From a bacterium (GTDB taxonomy: Bacteria > Patescibacteria > Dojkabacteria > JAKAPS01 > JAJZLI01): DNA of 64,000 bases. Every line of letters starts with the position of its first letter. The stretch's first letter is position 1. The notes beneath the pieces are model-generated. The model did no database searches and had not been told where the DNA came from. It saw only the letters and a program-made list of their open reading frames with translations. Below are positions 29,949 to 40,079 of the stretch, in pieces. The translations under genes and the position numbers were made by a program. The stretch covers positions 1 to 64,000 of the forward strand of contig JAJZWL010000003.1 in the NCBI GenBank assembly GCA_021846685.1, read 5' to 3'.

Positions 29949-30176
29949 ATGTCTAGAGTTTGCGATATATGTAATAAAGGATTTTTGACTGTTACAAACA
30001 TCAGTCATAAACATTCTGGTAGTTGGGCTAAAAAAGCACCTAAAACTAAGAGAAAATCATATCCTAATCTAAGGATGTTAAAAGTTATGCCAGATAATTC
30101 TAGTAATCTTATGAAAATTAAAGTATGTATGAGATGTTATAGAACAATTAGGGGTAAATCTATTAAGTTAAATTAA
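29949..30176 (+). CDS. rpmB: Ribosomal protein L28
   Basis: This 75-residue protein begins MSRVCDICNKGF and has NISHKHSGSW and KTKRKSYPNLRM, the family pattern. Two CxxC pairs (C5/C8 and VCMRC) make it a zinc-binding form. Its 3' end overlaps the convergent priA by 9 bp. Confidence 0.95.
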   Translation: MSRVCDICNKGFLTVTNISHKHSGSWAKKAPKTKRKSYPNLRMLKVMPDNSSNLMKIKVCMRCYRTIRGKSIKLN

Positions 30177-32168
30177 AGTTGAGGGTTCGATATCTATAAT
30201 TACTCCATTTTCTTGCATAAACGTTTTTCTGAGAAATTTTTTTACATTTTTTCCATCATTAAATATTTTTAAAATAATATTTTTTCTATATATATAATTT
30301 TTTTTATAAGGAAATCCACTTGTTGGTAAATAAATTTGAATACCTTCTAATTTTTCTTCTTTTATTTTTTGATAGATGTTCATTGATTTCAAATTAAGAG
30401 TTTTTTCATTTTTAGATTTAATAGTAATTTTTATCATTTCACAGAATGGAGGGTAATTAAATTTTTTTCTATTTATAATCTCATAATTATAGAGATCTAC
30501 GTAATTATTATTTTTAAGTAATTCTATAATTTTATTCTCTGTATCATATGTTTGTAATATTACTTTTCCCTCTAATCCTTTTCTCCCAATTCTTCCTATT
30601 AATTGAGAAAGTTTTTGATAAGAATTTTCATAACCTTTATAGTCTGGAAAAGAAAAATCTAAATCTGCAGAGAGTATTCCTATTAAATGTATATTATTTA
30701 AATCCCATCCTTTTACTATTAATTGAGTGCCTATAATAATTTTTATATCTTTGTTATTTAATATTTTATATATTTCTTGATCATTATTAAATTCATTATT
30801 AGTTTTGTAGTCTTTATCTAATATAAATATATTCTTTTTTTCTAATAAAAAAATCTTTTCTAATTCTTCAGCTATATATTGAGTTCCAAATCCATAAAAT
30901 TTAACCTCTTTATTTCCACAATTGCTACAAAGTAAGTTAGCTATATCTTTGATATATTCACAATGATGACAATATAAGTTATATAAACCTTTATCTTTAT
31001 GTATATTTAAGGGTATTTCGCAACGTGGACACTCTTCTATATGTCCACAATTATTACATAGTAATATTGGTGAAAATCCTCTTCTATTAATATAGAGTAT
31101 AGATTTTTTATTCTGTTTTAAGCTATTTATTATTTCTGATTGTAATTTTTTTGAAAATATTGAGTTATTACCGTTCTCTTTTTCTTCTTTTAAGTCTATT
31201 ATATCTAATTTAACTTTCGCATCTTCATTGTAGTGAAATTTTTCATCTAAAGATATAATTTTATACCCATTATTGTTTAAATATCTATAATAGATGTCTA
31301 TCCTGGGTGTTGCACTTCCTAATATTAATTGAGTATTATTTATTTCTGTAATATATTCTGCTAACTTTATGGTATCATATCGAGGATCTTGGTCTTGTTT
31401 GTAACTAATATCATGAAATTCATCAATTATGATTAACCCCAAATCTTTAAATCTTGAAAATATTGCAGATCTAGATCCTATGACTATATTCTTCATTCCT
31501 AAAGATATTAGATTATTCTCTATACCTTTATGTTTTTTTTGAATTTTGCTATGCATTATAGCTATATTATCTCCTCCGAATTCTTTTTGTATCTTAATAT
31601 ATATTTGGGATGTCAGTGTGATATCTGGAACTAATAATAAAACTTGTTTATTCTTTTTTAAATAATCCTTTATTATTTCGATATAAATCTCAGTTTTACC
31701 ACTCCCTGTTACCCCATATAGTATAAACTTATTTATATGTTGAGACTTATTAATGCTAAAGTAGTCATTATAGACATCCTCTTGCTTTGGTGTTAGTTTC
31801 GATATTGATTCTGAATGAGTAGGAGTAGTTTTCTCTTTTTCAAGATTATTAGTCAGAGAGACTTTTTTTGTCAGATAAAGATTAATGGCATGATTTATCA
31901 TTGAATTGTAGTGAATGATTAAGTACTTGATTATTCTTAATTCTGTAATACTTAATTTAAGGTAAGTATCATTTAGATTTTCAATAATTTTTTTAATCTC
32001 AAAGTTATAGCTATCCTTGGTTTCTATTTTGTCTACAACAATACCTATTAATGATTTTTTTCCAAAAGGTACTAATACCACATCTCCTATATTCAAGTTG
32101 CTATTACTTGAATAAATAAAGGGTTGCTTAATCTTTAATTTAGTATTTACAAAAATTTTATAAAACAT
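30168..32168 (-). CDS. priA: Primosomal protein N' (PriA helicase)
   Basis: This 666-residue superfamily 2 helicase restarts collapsed replication forks. An N-terminal DNA-binding region (about 1-110) precedes Walker A GVTGSGKTE (about 155) and a Walker B reading DEFH where DEEH is usual. Eight cysteines (CNNC, CPRC, CHHC, CSNC) form the two-zinc insertion. The arginine-finger motif GRIGRKG follows. Length is slightly below E. coli PriA (732). Confidence 0.94.
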   Translation of the reverse strand: MFYKIFVNTKLKIKQPFIYSSNSNLNIGDVVLVPFGKKSLIGIVVDKIETKDSYNFEIKKIIENLNDTYLKLSITELRIIKYLIIHYNSMINHAINLYLTKKVSLTNNLEKEKTTPTHSESISKLTPKQEDVYNDYFSINKSQHINKFILYGVTGSGKTEIYIEIIKDYLKKNKQVLLLVPDITLTSQIYIKIQKEFGGDNIAIMHSKIQKKHKGIENNLISLGMKNIVIGSRSAIFSRFKDLGLIIIDEFHDISYKQDQDPRYDTIKLAEYITEINNTQLILGSATPRIDIYYRYLNNNGYKIISLDEKFHYNEDAKVKLDIIDLKEEKENGNNSIFSKKLQSEIINSLKQNKKSILYINRRGFSPILLCNNCGHIEECPRCEIPLNIHKDKGLYNLYCHHCEYIKDIANLLCSNCGNKEVKFYGFGTQYIAEELEKIFLLEKKNIFILDKDYKTNNEFNNDQEIYKILNNKDIKIIIGTQLIVKGWDLNNIHLIGILSADLDFSFPDYKGYENSYQKLSQLIGRIGRKGLEGKVILQTYDTENKIIELLKNNNYVDLYNYEIINRKKFNYPPFCEMIKITIKSKNEKTLNLKSMNIYQKIKEEKLEGIQIYLPTSGFPYKKNYIYRKNIILKIFNDGKNVKKFLRKTFMQENGVIIDIEPSTLI

Positions 32169-32188
32169 TTTACTATAGTTATTATTAA

Positions 32189-32197
32189 TGATACAAT
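32189..32197 (+). promoter_or_regulatory. Extended -10 promoter of the mreBCD operon
   Basis: TGa-TACAAT ends 24 bases before the mreB ATG, in the short divergent gap between priA and mreB. Confidence 0.5.
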
Positions 32198-32221
32198 ATT
32201 ATCGCTTTATTTAAAAATATT

Positions 32222-33280
32222 ATGACATCTTCAAATACATTTTGGAATTTTTTTACATTTGATATTGGTATAGATTTAGGGACTGCTAATACTTTGGTTT
32301 TTGTTAAAAACCAAGATATTAATATTTCTGAGCCTTCTGTAGTTGCATTAAACTCTAAGACTAAGGAAATATTAGCTGTTGGATCTGAAGCTCAAAAAAT
32401 GTTGGGACGAACACCTGCTTCTATTGTAGCCATAAGGCCTTTGAAGGATGGTGTAATATCAGATTTTGATTCTACAAAGGAAATGATCCATTATTTTATA
32501 GAAAAAGTGCATAAAGATTCTAAGAAAATATTTAAAATAGCTAGACCTAGGATAGTTATTGGTATACCTTCTGCGATAACAGAAGTTGAGAAAAAAGCAG
32601 TCATTGATGCTGCAATATCAGCTGGAGCTAGAGATGTCTATTTAATTCAAGAGCCCATGGCGGCTGCAATAGGATGTAATTTGCCCGTAACTGAAGCAAT
32701 GGGATCTTTTATAGTAGATATAGGTGGAGGAACTTCAGATATAGCTGTTATTTCATTAGGTGGTATAGTTGTTGATAAATCAATAAGAATAGCTGGAGAT
32801 GAATTAACTCAAGATATTATTAACTATGTAAGAGGTAAATATAACTTATTGATAGGAGAAAGGTCGGCTGAACAGCTCAAAATTACTTTAGGGAATGCAT
32901 ATCCTAGAAAAGAAAATAAAAAAGCTGAGATAAAAGGTAGAGATATATTACTTGGATTACCAAAAACTATTACAATATCTGAGGCAGAAATTAGAGAAGC
33001 TATGAGTAATTCTTTAAATATAATAATAGAAGCTATTTATGATGCTTTGGAAGAGACCCCTCCTGAATTAGTGTCTGATATTACTGAAAGAGGAATATAT
33101 TTGACTGGTGGTGGTGCTTTAATTTCAGGGATAAAGAAACTTTTTTCAGAAAAAATAAAAGTGCCTTTCATTATTGCTGATGATCCTCTTAAAAGTGTAG
33201 TAATAGGGGCTTCTAAAATATTGGAAGATGTAAATTTATTAGAGAGTATAAGTTCTTCTGATTCAGAAGATTATATTTAA
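32222..33280 (+). CDS. mreB: Rod-shape protein MreB (paralogue 2)
   Basis: This 352-residue actin homologue organises lateral wall synthesis. Phosphate-1 IGIDLGTANTLV, phosphate-2 DIGGGTSDIAVIS and GIYLTGGGALISG are canonical. An N-terminal TFWNFFTF stretch could be a membrane-binding amphipathic helix. It heads the classic mreB-mreC-mreD-PBP2 order, so it is the elongasome copy. Confidence 0.95.
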   Translation: MTSSNTFWNFFTFDIGIDLGTANTLVFVKNQDINISEPSVVALNSKTKEILAVGSEAQKMLGRTPASIVAIRPLKDGVISDFDSTKEMIHYFIEKVHKDSKKIFKIARPRIVIGIPSAITEVEKKAVIDAAISAGARDVYLIQEPMAAAIGCNLPVTEAMGSFIVDIGGGTSDIAVISLGGIVVDKSIRIAGDELTQDIINYVRGKYNLLIGERSAEQLKITLGNAYPRKENKKAEIKGRDILLGLPKTITISEAEIREAMSNSLNIIIEAIYDALEETPPELVSDITERGIYLTGGGALISGIKKLFSEKIKVPFIIADDPLKSVVIGASKILEDVNLLESISSSDSEDYI

Positions 33281-33288
33281 ATGTTATA

Positions 33289-34092
33289 ATGAAATCTAGA
33301 AACACACAAAAAATAAAGTTACTAAACGGTATTACCTGGCTTTTAATTGTCGATATATTTATATTTTTGATATCCATGAAATTTTATTTTGCATACAATG
33401 TACTAGATCCATTGATTATTCCTGTAAAAAATTATACTTCTAATATATCTTCAAATGTGGGAAATTTTTTTATTACACTAGAGAATCTTAATAATGTTAG
33501 TAAGCAGAATATAATATTACAAGATAAGATCTATTTATATAAGTCAAAAATTAATTCTTTGGAAAATAATAAGTCTAAAACGCTTTCAATCAGTAATCAA
33601 TTAAAGGGTAATTATTTAAATAATAAATATAAATATATATATTCTCAAATAATGTATTATGGTACAAATAATACATTTGGATATACTTATTTAAACTCAG
33701 GAAGTGCTCAGGGTGTGAAATTAAATGATCCTGTGGTTTTTGAAAACTATCTTGTAGGGGTTGTATCTAAGGTATTTAATAATTATTCTAAAGTAATGTT
33801 AATTTCTAATTTAAATATTAATGTTCCTGTACTGATCAATAATACTAATGGTATATTAAAGGGGAGTCTATCTAGTTCTTTAACTGTTCAAGATATTACT
33901 CAATTAAATAATATTTCTTTAGGGAATGTAGTAATAACCTCTGGATTAGATGGCACGTTCCCTAAAAACTTAATAGTTGGAAATGTAGAGCAGGTAAAAG
34001 GAAGTAAGAGCGGCCTTTTTAAAGATATTTCTGTAGCTCCTGCTATAAATATAAATAACCTAAAATATCTTTTTATATTAAAATATGAATAA
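33289..34092 (+). CDS. mreC: Rod-shape protein MreC
   Basis: This 267-residue protein has one N-terminal transmembrane segment (about 14-33), a coiled coil (about 60-100) and the two beta-rich domains of MreC, with DPVVFENYLVGVVSKVF and a late SGLDGTFPKNLIVGNV, a family hallmark. It links MreB to PBP2 outside the membrane. It starts 8 bp after mreB and overlaps the next gene by 8 bp. Confidence 0.9.
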   Translation: MKSRNTQKIKLLNGITWLLIVDIFIFLISMKFYFAYNVLDPLIIPVKNYTSNISSNVGNFFITLENLNNVSKQNIILQDKIYLYKSKINSLENNKSKTLSISNQLKGNYLNNKYKYIYSQIMYYGTNNTFGYTYLNSGSAQGVKLNDPVVFENYLVGVVSKVFNNYSKVMLISNLNINVPVLINNTNGILKGSLSSSLTVQDITQLNNISLGNVVITSGLDGTFPKNLIVGNVEQVKGSKSGLFKDISVAPAININNLKYLFILKYE

Positions 34093-34576
34093 AAAATTGA
34101 TAACCATATACATAGTTTATAGCATATTATTGATGCTATTTAGCAGTTCTTTTCTGAATGTGATATTTATATCTGTTTTATTCTTTAATATAATGTTTAT
34201 TTTGAATATAAAAGTATTTTTTGAAGAAAAAATGAGATCTATGTTATACATATATATATTTATATATGGTTTGATTTTCGATCTGTATTTATTTAAACCT
34301 TTAGGAGAAACAAGTTTTTTATTCTTATTGCCTTTATTAATCCTGTATTTTTACCCTAGTTTAAGATTGCGATCGATAGTCTATATTTCATCTAGTTTTA
34401 TATTTAATATATTATTATTAATATATATATTAGGACCTAATTTTATAGGCAAAATTTATAATAATTATATTTTAATATTATTTATTATTGTGATATTAGC
34501 TATAGAGAGCACAATAATAAAGGTTTTTATAAAAAGAAAGAAAATTTCGAAAAATATATATACCATTGATATTTAA
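34085..34576 (+). CDS. mreD: MreD-like membrane protein
   Basis: This 163-residue protein is hydrophobic throughout, with about five transmembrane segments, and lies exactly where mreD is found. The sequence is too diverged for a motif-based call. The GLIFDLYLFKPLGETSFLFL stretch resembles the family's conserved central part. It overlaps mreC by 8 bp and ends 5 bp before the PBP2 gene. Confidence 0.75.
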   Translation: MNKKLITIYIVYSILLMLFSSSFLNVIFISVLFFNIMFILNIKVFFEEKMRSMLYIYIFIYGLIFDLYLFKPLGETSFLFLLPLLILYFYPSLRLRSIVYISSSFIFNILLLIYILGPNFIGKIYNNYILILFIIVILAIESTIIKVFIKRKKISKNIYTIDI

Positions 34577-34581
34577 GTAAA

Positions 34582-36447
34582 ATGAATAATTTTGAAATTG
34601 ATGATTTAAATAGTCTCCCAGATGATGATAATCATAAGATTATTAATAATGAGTTATTATCTAAAATATATTCTTATTTAATATACTCTATATTCGCATT
34701 CTTTATATTAGTCTTGATATACTTTTCCGTTATAGAGTTTAAGAAATATAATAAGTTGTCAATAAATAATAGATTAATAACTACTCCTATTATTGCTCCT
34801 AGAGGTGTAATTTTTTCTAGGAATATGACCCAGCTTTCGTACAATATTCCTACATTTAATTTATATATTAATACTCAAAATTTAAGTAAATCTCATCTAA
34901 AAACAGATATTAGTATACTTTCTAAAATATTAGCTATAAGTAGTAAAAAGATTACAAAAATTGTTCAAAGTGGACTGAAGTCTGGGTACGTAGAAATACC
35001 TATTGAAACGGGGATAAGTAATAAGAATGAAATATTAATTTCTTCAAATAGTCATTTATATGGTGTCAGCTTTAAACAAACATCTTATGTTAAATTTCGT
35101 TACAATAATTTATTATCTCATATATTGGGTTATACTGGCCCAATAAGTGAGCAAGAATTACTAAATAATAAAAATATGAATCCTTATGATATAGTCGGAA
35201 GATATGGCATTGAAGAAAGTTTCAACAATTATTTAACGGGAAAAGATGGGTATCAAATTAATGAGGTAGATACTTATGGAAATGCAGTATCTAAGTTTGC
35301 AAAAGTAAATCCTATCCCAGGTAATAATATTCAACTTACAGTTAGTGCTACTATTCAAAAAAAATTACAGCAATTAATTATTCAAAATATTAAGCAGAAT
35401 CCTAATCATGTTACGGGAGCAGTAGGTATTGTTGAAAATATTAATACTGGAGGTATTCTAGCTATGGTGAGTTATCCCACATTTAATAATAATAATTTTG
35501 AAGGCTTAGGTATAAGTCAATCTCAATATTCAAAATTATTAAATAACCCTGATACTCCATTGTTAAATAGGGCTATATCTACTCAGCAACCTATTGGATC
35601 TATAATGAAAACTATACTTTTGTCTGCTGGTTTACAGACTGGGGCTATAACAAAAAATACGACATTCTCAGTTCCTGGAACTTTTAATTATGATGGAACA
35701 GTCTTTGAAAATTATGCAAGAATAAATTGGGGTGAAGCTAATATAGAAAAATGCTTACAGTATTCAATTAATGTTTTTGCATTTAAAGCTGCTTTGAAAA
35801 TAGGAATAGGTAATTTTGTTAAATATGAAAAACTTTTTGGGTTAGGGAAGCCTACAGGAATACAACTACCAGGAGAAAGTTCTGGGATCATCGCAAATCC
35901 TAAAACTAAATTACAATTAACAGGTCAACCTTGGTATCCTGGTGATTTATTAAATTCGGCAATAGGTCAAGGTTACACAGAAGTTACTCCAATTCAAGTT
36001 GCTAATTTTATAAGTGCTATTGCTAATGGTGGGAAATTAATGAGACCAAGGATTGTAAAAGCTATATATAATTATAAAGGAAATTTAGTAAAAAAATATA
36101 ATCCTACTGTCATTAGGTCAGGTTTTGTATCTTCAAAAAATCTAGATATTATAAAAACTGGAATGTATCTGGCTGTGCAGCATGGTATAGATATTGCAGC
36201 TCAAAGTACTATAGCTGATAATGCAGGAAAGAGTGGAACAGCTCAATTTGGACAAGAATCATATAATCCAAATCCTGCAGCTAATAGATATTTACATTCT
36301 CATTCTTGGATGTCTTCATTTGCTCCATATAATAAACCTCAGATAGCAATGGTAGTATTTGAAGAGAATGGAGGAGTCAGCACTTATTCTGCAGAGGTTG
36401 TAAAAAATTTCATGAACTGGTATTTTGGTACATATTTAAAACATTAA
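34582..36447 (+). CDS. mrdA: Penicillin-binding protein 2 (elongation transpeptidase)
   Basis: This 621-residue protein crosslinks peptidoglycan during elongation. A cytoplasmic start and one transmembrane segment (about 31-52) are followed by a dimerisation domain and the transpeptidase domain. Its motifs are SIMK (S340, K343), SIN (S395, N397) and KSGTAQ (K550-Q555). The active-site serine context is QPIGSIMKT in place of the common PPGSTFK. The context downstream of mreBCD supports PBP2 over the division protein FtsI. rodA is not in the window. Confidence 0.93.
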   Translation: MNNFEIDDLNSLPDDDNHKIINNELLSKIYSYLIYSIFAFFILVLIYFSVIEFKKYNKLSINNRLITTPIIAPRGVIFSRNMTQLSYNIPTFNLYINTQNLSKSHLKTDISILSKILAISSKKITKIVQSGLKSGYVEIPIETGISNKNEILISSNSHLYGVSFKQTSYVKFRYNNLLSHILGYTGPISEQELLNNKNMNPYDIVGRYGIEESFNNYLTGKDGYQINEVDTYGNAVSKFAKVNPIPGNNIQLTVSATIQKKLQQLIIQNIKQNPNHVTGAVGIVENINTGGILAMVSYPTFNNNNFEGLGISQSQYSKLLNNPDTPLLNRAISTQQPIGSIMKTILLSAGLQTGAITKNTTFSVPGTFNYDGTVFENYARINWGEANIEKCLQYSINVFAFKAALKIGIGNFVKYEKLFGLGKPTGIQLPGESSGIIANPKTKLQLTGQPWYPGDLLNSAIGQGYTEVTPIQVANFISAIANGGKLMRPRIVKAIYNYKGNLVKKYNPTVIRSGFVSSKNLDIIKTGMYLAVQHGIDIAAQSTIADNAGKSGTAQFGQESYNPNPAANRYLHSHSWMSSFAPYNKPQIAMVVFEENGGVSTYSAEVVKNFMNWYFGTYLKH

Positions 36448-36456
36448 TATTTAATC

Positions 36457-38604
36457 ATGTCAAAAAGTTTAATAATAGTAGAATCTCCAACAAAAGCAGT
36501 AACCTTGTCTAAATTTTTAGATAAAGATTATACTGTTATTGCAACGAAAGGTCATATAGAAGATCTTCCAAAGAGTAAATTCGGTATAGATGTAGATAAT
36601 CATTTTGCTCCAGAATATACTATATTAAAAGATAAAGAAAAATTATTAAAAGAAATTCAAAAAGGTGTAAATAATGCAGATGATGTCTATATCGCAACAG
36701 ATCCTGATAGAGAGGGGGAGGCTATTGGCTGGCATTTATTACAAAATTTAAAGTTAGATAATAAAAAAGTTCTAAGAATAACTTTTCACGAAATAACAAA
36801 AAATGCTTTGTTAGAAGCTTTGAAAAATGCTCATGATTTGAATTATGATTTAGTTAATTCTCAAGTAGCAAGAAGAGTTTTAGATAGGGTTGTTGGGTAT
36901 AAATTGTCACCACTATTGTGGGAAAAAATTAGATATGGATTGTCTGCTGGTAGAGTACAGTCAGCGGCTTTAAAATTAATAGTTGATAGAGAAAAAGAAA
37001 TTCAAGCATTTCAAACTAATGAATATTGGAATATAACTTCTGATTTTAATATTAATTCTATTGTAATAACTTTTAATTTAAACAAACTTAATTCTAAAAA
37101 GATTCAGATTAATAATGAAGATGAAGCAAATAATATTTTAAAAGATATCTCATCAGGTAAATCTCATTTAAAAGAGATAAAAAATACTCAAATAAAAAAT
37201 AATCCTAAGCCTCCATATACAACTTCTACATTGCAACAAGATGCTAATTTGAAAATAGGATTTTCTTCTAAAAAAACTATGATGATAGCTCAGATGTTAT
37301 ATGAAGGATTAGATATCAATGGAGAAAATGTTGGGTTAATAACTTATATGAGAACAGATTCTGTATCATTGTCTGATAATTCTATTAATGAAATAAGAAG
37401 TTTTGTTTCAAAAGAATATCCAAAAGAGTATTTACCTAATAGTAAAAATGTTTATAAGGTGAAAACTAAATTAGCTCAAGAGGCTCATGAAGCAATCAGA
37501 CCTTCAGATATATCTAAGATTCCAGATAAAATTAAAAAATATTTAACTCCAGACCAATATAAATTATATAAATTAATATGGTCTAGAGCTATTGCTTCTC
37601 AAATGAATCCTGCTATTTACAATAATAAAAAATTACTTTTAGATGTAAAATTAGAAAAAGAAAAGAAAATTTATGATTTCTCTTCAAATTTTTCAGATTT
37701 AGCTTTTGATGGATATAAAATTATATATAATGATGATAATAAAAAAGAGAATGATAATATTATTAAGTTTCCGTTCAATGTTCTTTCTGAGATTAAAAGT
37801 GTTTTATTTATAAAGTCAGATAAATCACAGCATTTTACAGAACCTCCTGCTAGATATAATGACGCTTCATTAATCAAAAAATGTGAAGAATCAGGAATAG
37901 GAAGGCCTTCGACTTACTCATCTATAATCTCTACTTTAATTAATAGAACATATATAGAGAGAAAAGAAAGACATTTTATCCCTACAGATACAGGGATGGT
38001 AGTCAGTGATTTTTTAGAAAAATATTTTTCTAATATAGTAGATATTAATTTTACTTCTAATATGGAAGATGATTTAGATAAGGTAGCTTCTGGAAAACTT
38101 AATTGGGAAAAAGTTGTTTCTGATTTTTACTATCCATTTGACAAAGATATATTAAAAAAAGAAAAAACTATAGAAAAAAGTGATGTAACTAATTTAGGAA
38201 AATCTGATGAAAAATGTCCTGAGTGTGGCTCTGATATGTTTATTAAATTAGGCAGATATGGGAAGTTTTTAAGTTGTTCTAGATATCCTGATTGTAAGGG
38301 TATGAAATCTATGGTTGAAATTGAGGTACAAGAGGTAGATGAAAAATGTCCTGAGTGTGGCTCTGAATTAGTCTTAAAAAAAGGTAGATTTGGAGATTTT
38401 TTTGCTTGTTCTAGATATCCTGATTGTAAATATACAAAATCTTTAAAAAATAAAGAAAAGAAAATTTTAGAATTATCTTGCCCTGATTGTGGTGAAGGAA
38501 AAATAGTTGAATTAAGAAACAAAAGAGGTCAAATATTTTATGGATGTAGTAATTATCCGAAATGTCATTTTACTTCCAATAATTTAGATAAAATTAAATC
38601 ATAA
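36457..38604 (+). CDS. topA: DNA topoisomerase I
   Basis: This 715-residue type IA enzyme relaxes negative supercoils. The TOPRIM domain opens with IIVESPTKA and has DPDREGEAIGWH, and the catalytic tyrosine is Y297 in YMRTDSVSLS. The C-terminus has three four-Cys zinc ribbons (from about 587, 632 and 674). The first two are near copies, each with CPECGS and CSRYPDCK, suggesting internal duplication. Confidence 0.96.
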   Translation: MSKSLIIVESPTKAVTLSKFLDKDYTVIATKGHIEDLPKSKFGIDVDNHFAPEYTILKDKEKLLKEIQKGVNNADDVYIATDPDREGEAIGWHLLQNLKLDNKKVLRITFHEITKNALLEALKNAHDLNYDLVNSQVARRVLDRVVGYKLSPLLWEKIRYGLSAGRVQSAALKLIVDREKEIQAFQTNEYWNITSDFNINSIVITFNLNKLNSKKIQINNEDEANNILKDISSGKSHLKEIKNTQIKNNPKPPYTTSTLQQDANLKIGFSSKKTMMIAQMLYEGLDINGENVGLITYMRTDSVSLSDNSINEIRSFVSKEYPKEYLPNSKNVYKVKTKLAQEAHEAIRPSDISKIPDKIKKYLTPDQYKLYKLIWSRAIASQMNPAIYNNKKLLLDVKLEKEKKIYDFSSNFSDLAFDGYKIIYNDDNKKENDNIIKFPFNVLSEIKSVLFIKSDKSQHFTEPPARYNDASLIKKCEESGIGRPSTYSSIISTLINRTYIERKERHFIPTDTGMVVSDFLEKYFSNIVDINFTSNMEDDLDKVASGKLNWEKVVSDFYYPFDKDILKKEKTIEKSDVTNLGKSDEKCPECGSDMFIKLGRYGKFLSCSRYPDCKGMKSMVEIEVQEVDEKCPECGSELVLKKGRFGDFFACSRYPDCKYTKSLKNKEKKILELSCPDCGEGKIVELRNKRGQIFYGCSNYPKCHFTSNNLDKIKS

Positions 38605-38685
38605 AGTGAAGTTCAGTATAATTTACTAAAGAAATTAAATGTAACTATAGATGCTGATATAAATTATGTTTGTTTTGCCACTAAT

Positions 38686-38714
38686 TTGTCATACATATTT
38701 ATAGATGTTATAAT
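38686..38714 (+). promoter_or_regulatory. Promoter of rpsB-tsf-frr
   Basis: TTGTCA (38686-38691) and an extended -10 TGt-TATAAT (box at 38709-38714) are 17 bp apart. The leader is about 80 nt and contains the palindrome CTTAGTATACTAAG (38757-38770), a possible hairpin of the kind used for S2 autoregulation. Confidence 0.7.
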
Positions 38715-38803
38715 TATTTCATTAATTTATATCATACACACTTAAATATCTCTTTGCTTAGTATACTAAGGCTATTTTTAAGTGGAAGTTTAAAGGAGAA
38801 AAT

Positions 38804-39481
38804 ATGGAAATAACATTACAAGATCTACTTCAAGCAGGAGTTCACTTTGGTCATCAAACTAAAAGGTGGAATCCTAAAATGAAAAAATATATATATACCT
38901 CAGTTAGTAATTCTCACATAATAAATCTAGATATGACATTAGATTTATTGAATGACGCTGTTAAGTTCTTATTAACATTAGATCCTAAAAATATATTATT
39001 TGTTGGAACAAAAAAACAAATACAAGATATTGTTAAAGATAAAGCTATGTTAATAAATTCTTTTTATATAAATGAAAGATGGCCTGGTGGTCTTTTGACT
39101 AACTTTAAAACAATATCATTAAGTTTAAAAAAGATAGATGAGTATGATAAATTATTATCAGAAGATCCTGCAAATAGTGGAAGAACAAAATTAGAAATTT
39201 TGAAAATATCAGAAGACAGATCTAAATTATTAAGAATATATGGAGGTATTAGAGGAATTTCTCAAAAATTAGATGCAATTGTTGTTGTAGATGTTAAGAT
39301 AGAACAAGTAGCTATTAAAGAAGCAAAAAAATTGGGAATTCCTATAGTTGCAATAGTAGATACTAATGTAGATCCAGATCTTATTGATTATCCTATTCCA
39401 GGGAATGATGATGGTATAAAATCTGTAGATTTGCTATTGAGTTATATTGTTAATAATATTAAAAATAAAAAAAAGGAGTAA
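38804..39481 (+). CDS. rpsB: Ribosomal protein S2
   Basis: This 225-residue protein shows LLQAGVHFGHQTKRWNPKM at the start, ERWPGGLLTNF in the middle and IVDTNVDPDLIDYPIPGNDD near the end, all family hallmarks. A Shine-Dalgarno AAAGGAG lies at the right distance before the ATG. It is followed by tsf, the universal order. Confidence 0.97.
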   Translation: MEITLQDLLQAGVHFGHQTKRWNPKMKKYIYTSVSNSHIINLDMTLDLLNDAVKFLLTLDPKNILFVGTKKQIQDIVKDKAMLINSFYINERWPGGLLTNFKTISLSLKKIDEYDKLLSEDPANSGRTKLEILKISEDRSKLLRIYGGIRGISQKLDAIVVVDVKIEQVAIKEAKKLGIPIVAIVDTNVDPDLIDYPIPGNDDGIKSVDLLLSYIVNNIKNKKKE

Positions 39482-39485
39482 TAAT

Positions 39486-40079
39486 ATGAGTATAGATTTG
39501 AATTTAATAAGGCAATTGAGAGATATGACTGGAGCAGGGGTTAATGATTGTAAAAAAGCCCTTGAAGAAGCCTCTAATAATTTAGAAGAAGCAGTTAAGA
39601 TTTTAAGAAAAAATGGAATATCTAAGTCACTATCTAAAAGTAGTAGAGAAGTGACTGAGGGATGGATTGGAAGTTATATCCATCATAATGGAAAATTAGC
39701 TTCATTAGTTATTTTAAAATGTGAAACTGATTTTGTGGCTAGAACAGATATTTTTAAAGATTTAGCTCATTCTTTAGCAGTACAGGTGGTAACTTCAGAT
39801 CCTATTTATATTTCTAGGGATGATGTTCCAAAAGAAGTATTAGATAAAGAAATTGAAATGATCAAAGAAGATAAAAATTTTGGTGATAAGAAAAAAGATG
39901 TTCAGGATAAGATGATTGAAGGTAAGTTAGAAAGAATGTATTCTGAAATATGTTTTATGGATCAACCTTTTTATAAAGATGATAAGATAAAAGTTTCTGA
40001 TGTTATAACTGAAGCTATTTCAAAAACAGGAGAAAATATAAAGATACAAAAGTTTGTTAGGTTTGAGTTAGGTAGTTAA
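39486..40079 (+). CDS. tsf: Elongation factor Ts
   Basis: This 197-residue protein recycles EF-Tu. The N-terminal UBA-like domain reads LIRQLRDMTGAGVNDCKKAL, and the core starts around KCETDFVARTD. The size is close to the short EF-Ts of mitochondria and Thermus and lacks the second half of the E. coli core. The ATG at 39486 is chosen because AAAAGGAG lies just ahead of it. A longer frame opens upstream inside rpsB. Its stop overlaps the frr ATG. Confidence 0.95.
   Translation: MSIDLNLIRQLRDMTGAGVNDCKKALEEASNNLEEAVKILRKNGISKSLSKSSREVTEGWIGSYIHHNGKLASLVILKCETDFVARTDIFKDLAHSLAVQVVTSDPIYISRDDVPKEVLDKEIEMIKEDKNFGDKKKDVQDKMIEGKLERMYSEICFMDQPFYKDDKIKVSDVITEAISKTGENIKIQKFVRFELGS

Noticed and set aside
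33285..33290. TGt-TATAAT overlapping the mreC start codon
   Set aside because: A transcript from it would lack the mreC start. mreC is 8 bp after mreB and is best read as co-transcribed.
38130..38522. 130-codon minus-strand frame in topA
   Set aside because: It is the complement of the duplicated zinc-ribbon region. The repeated sequence keeps the frame open by chance.
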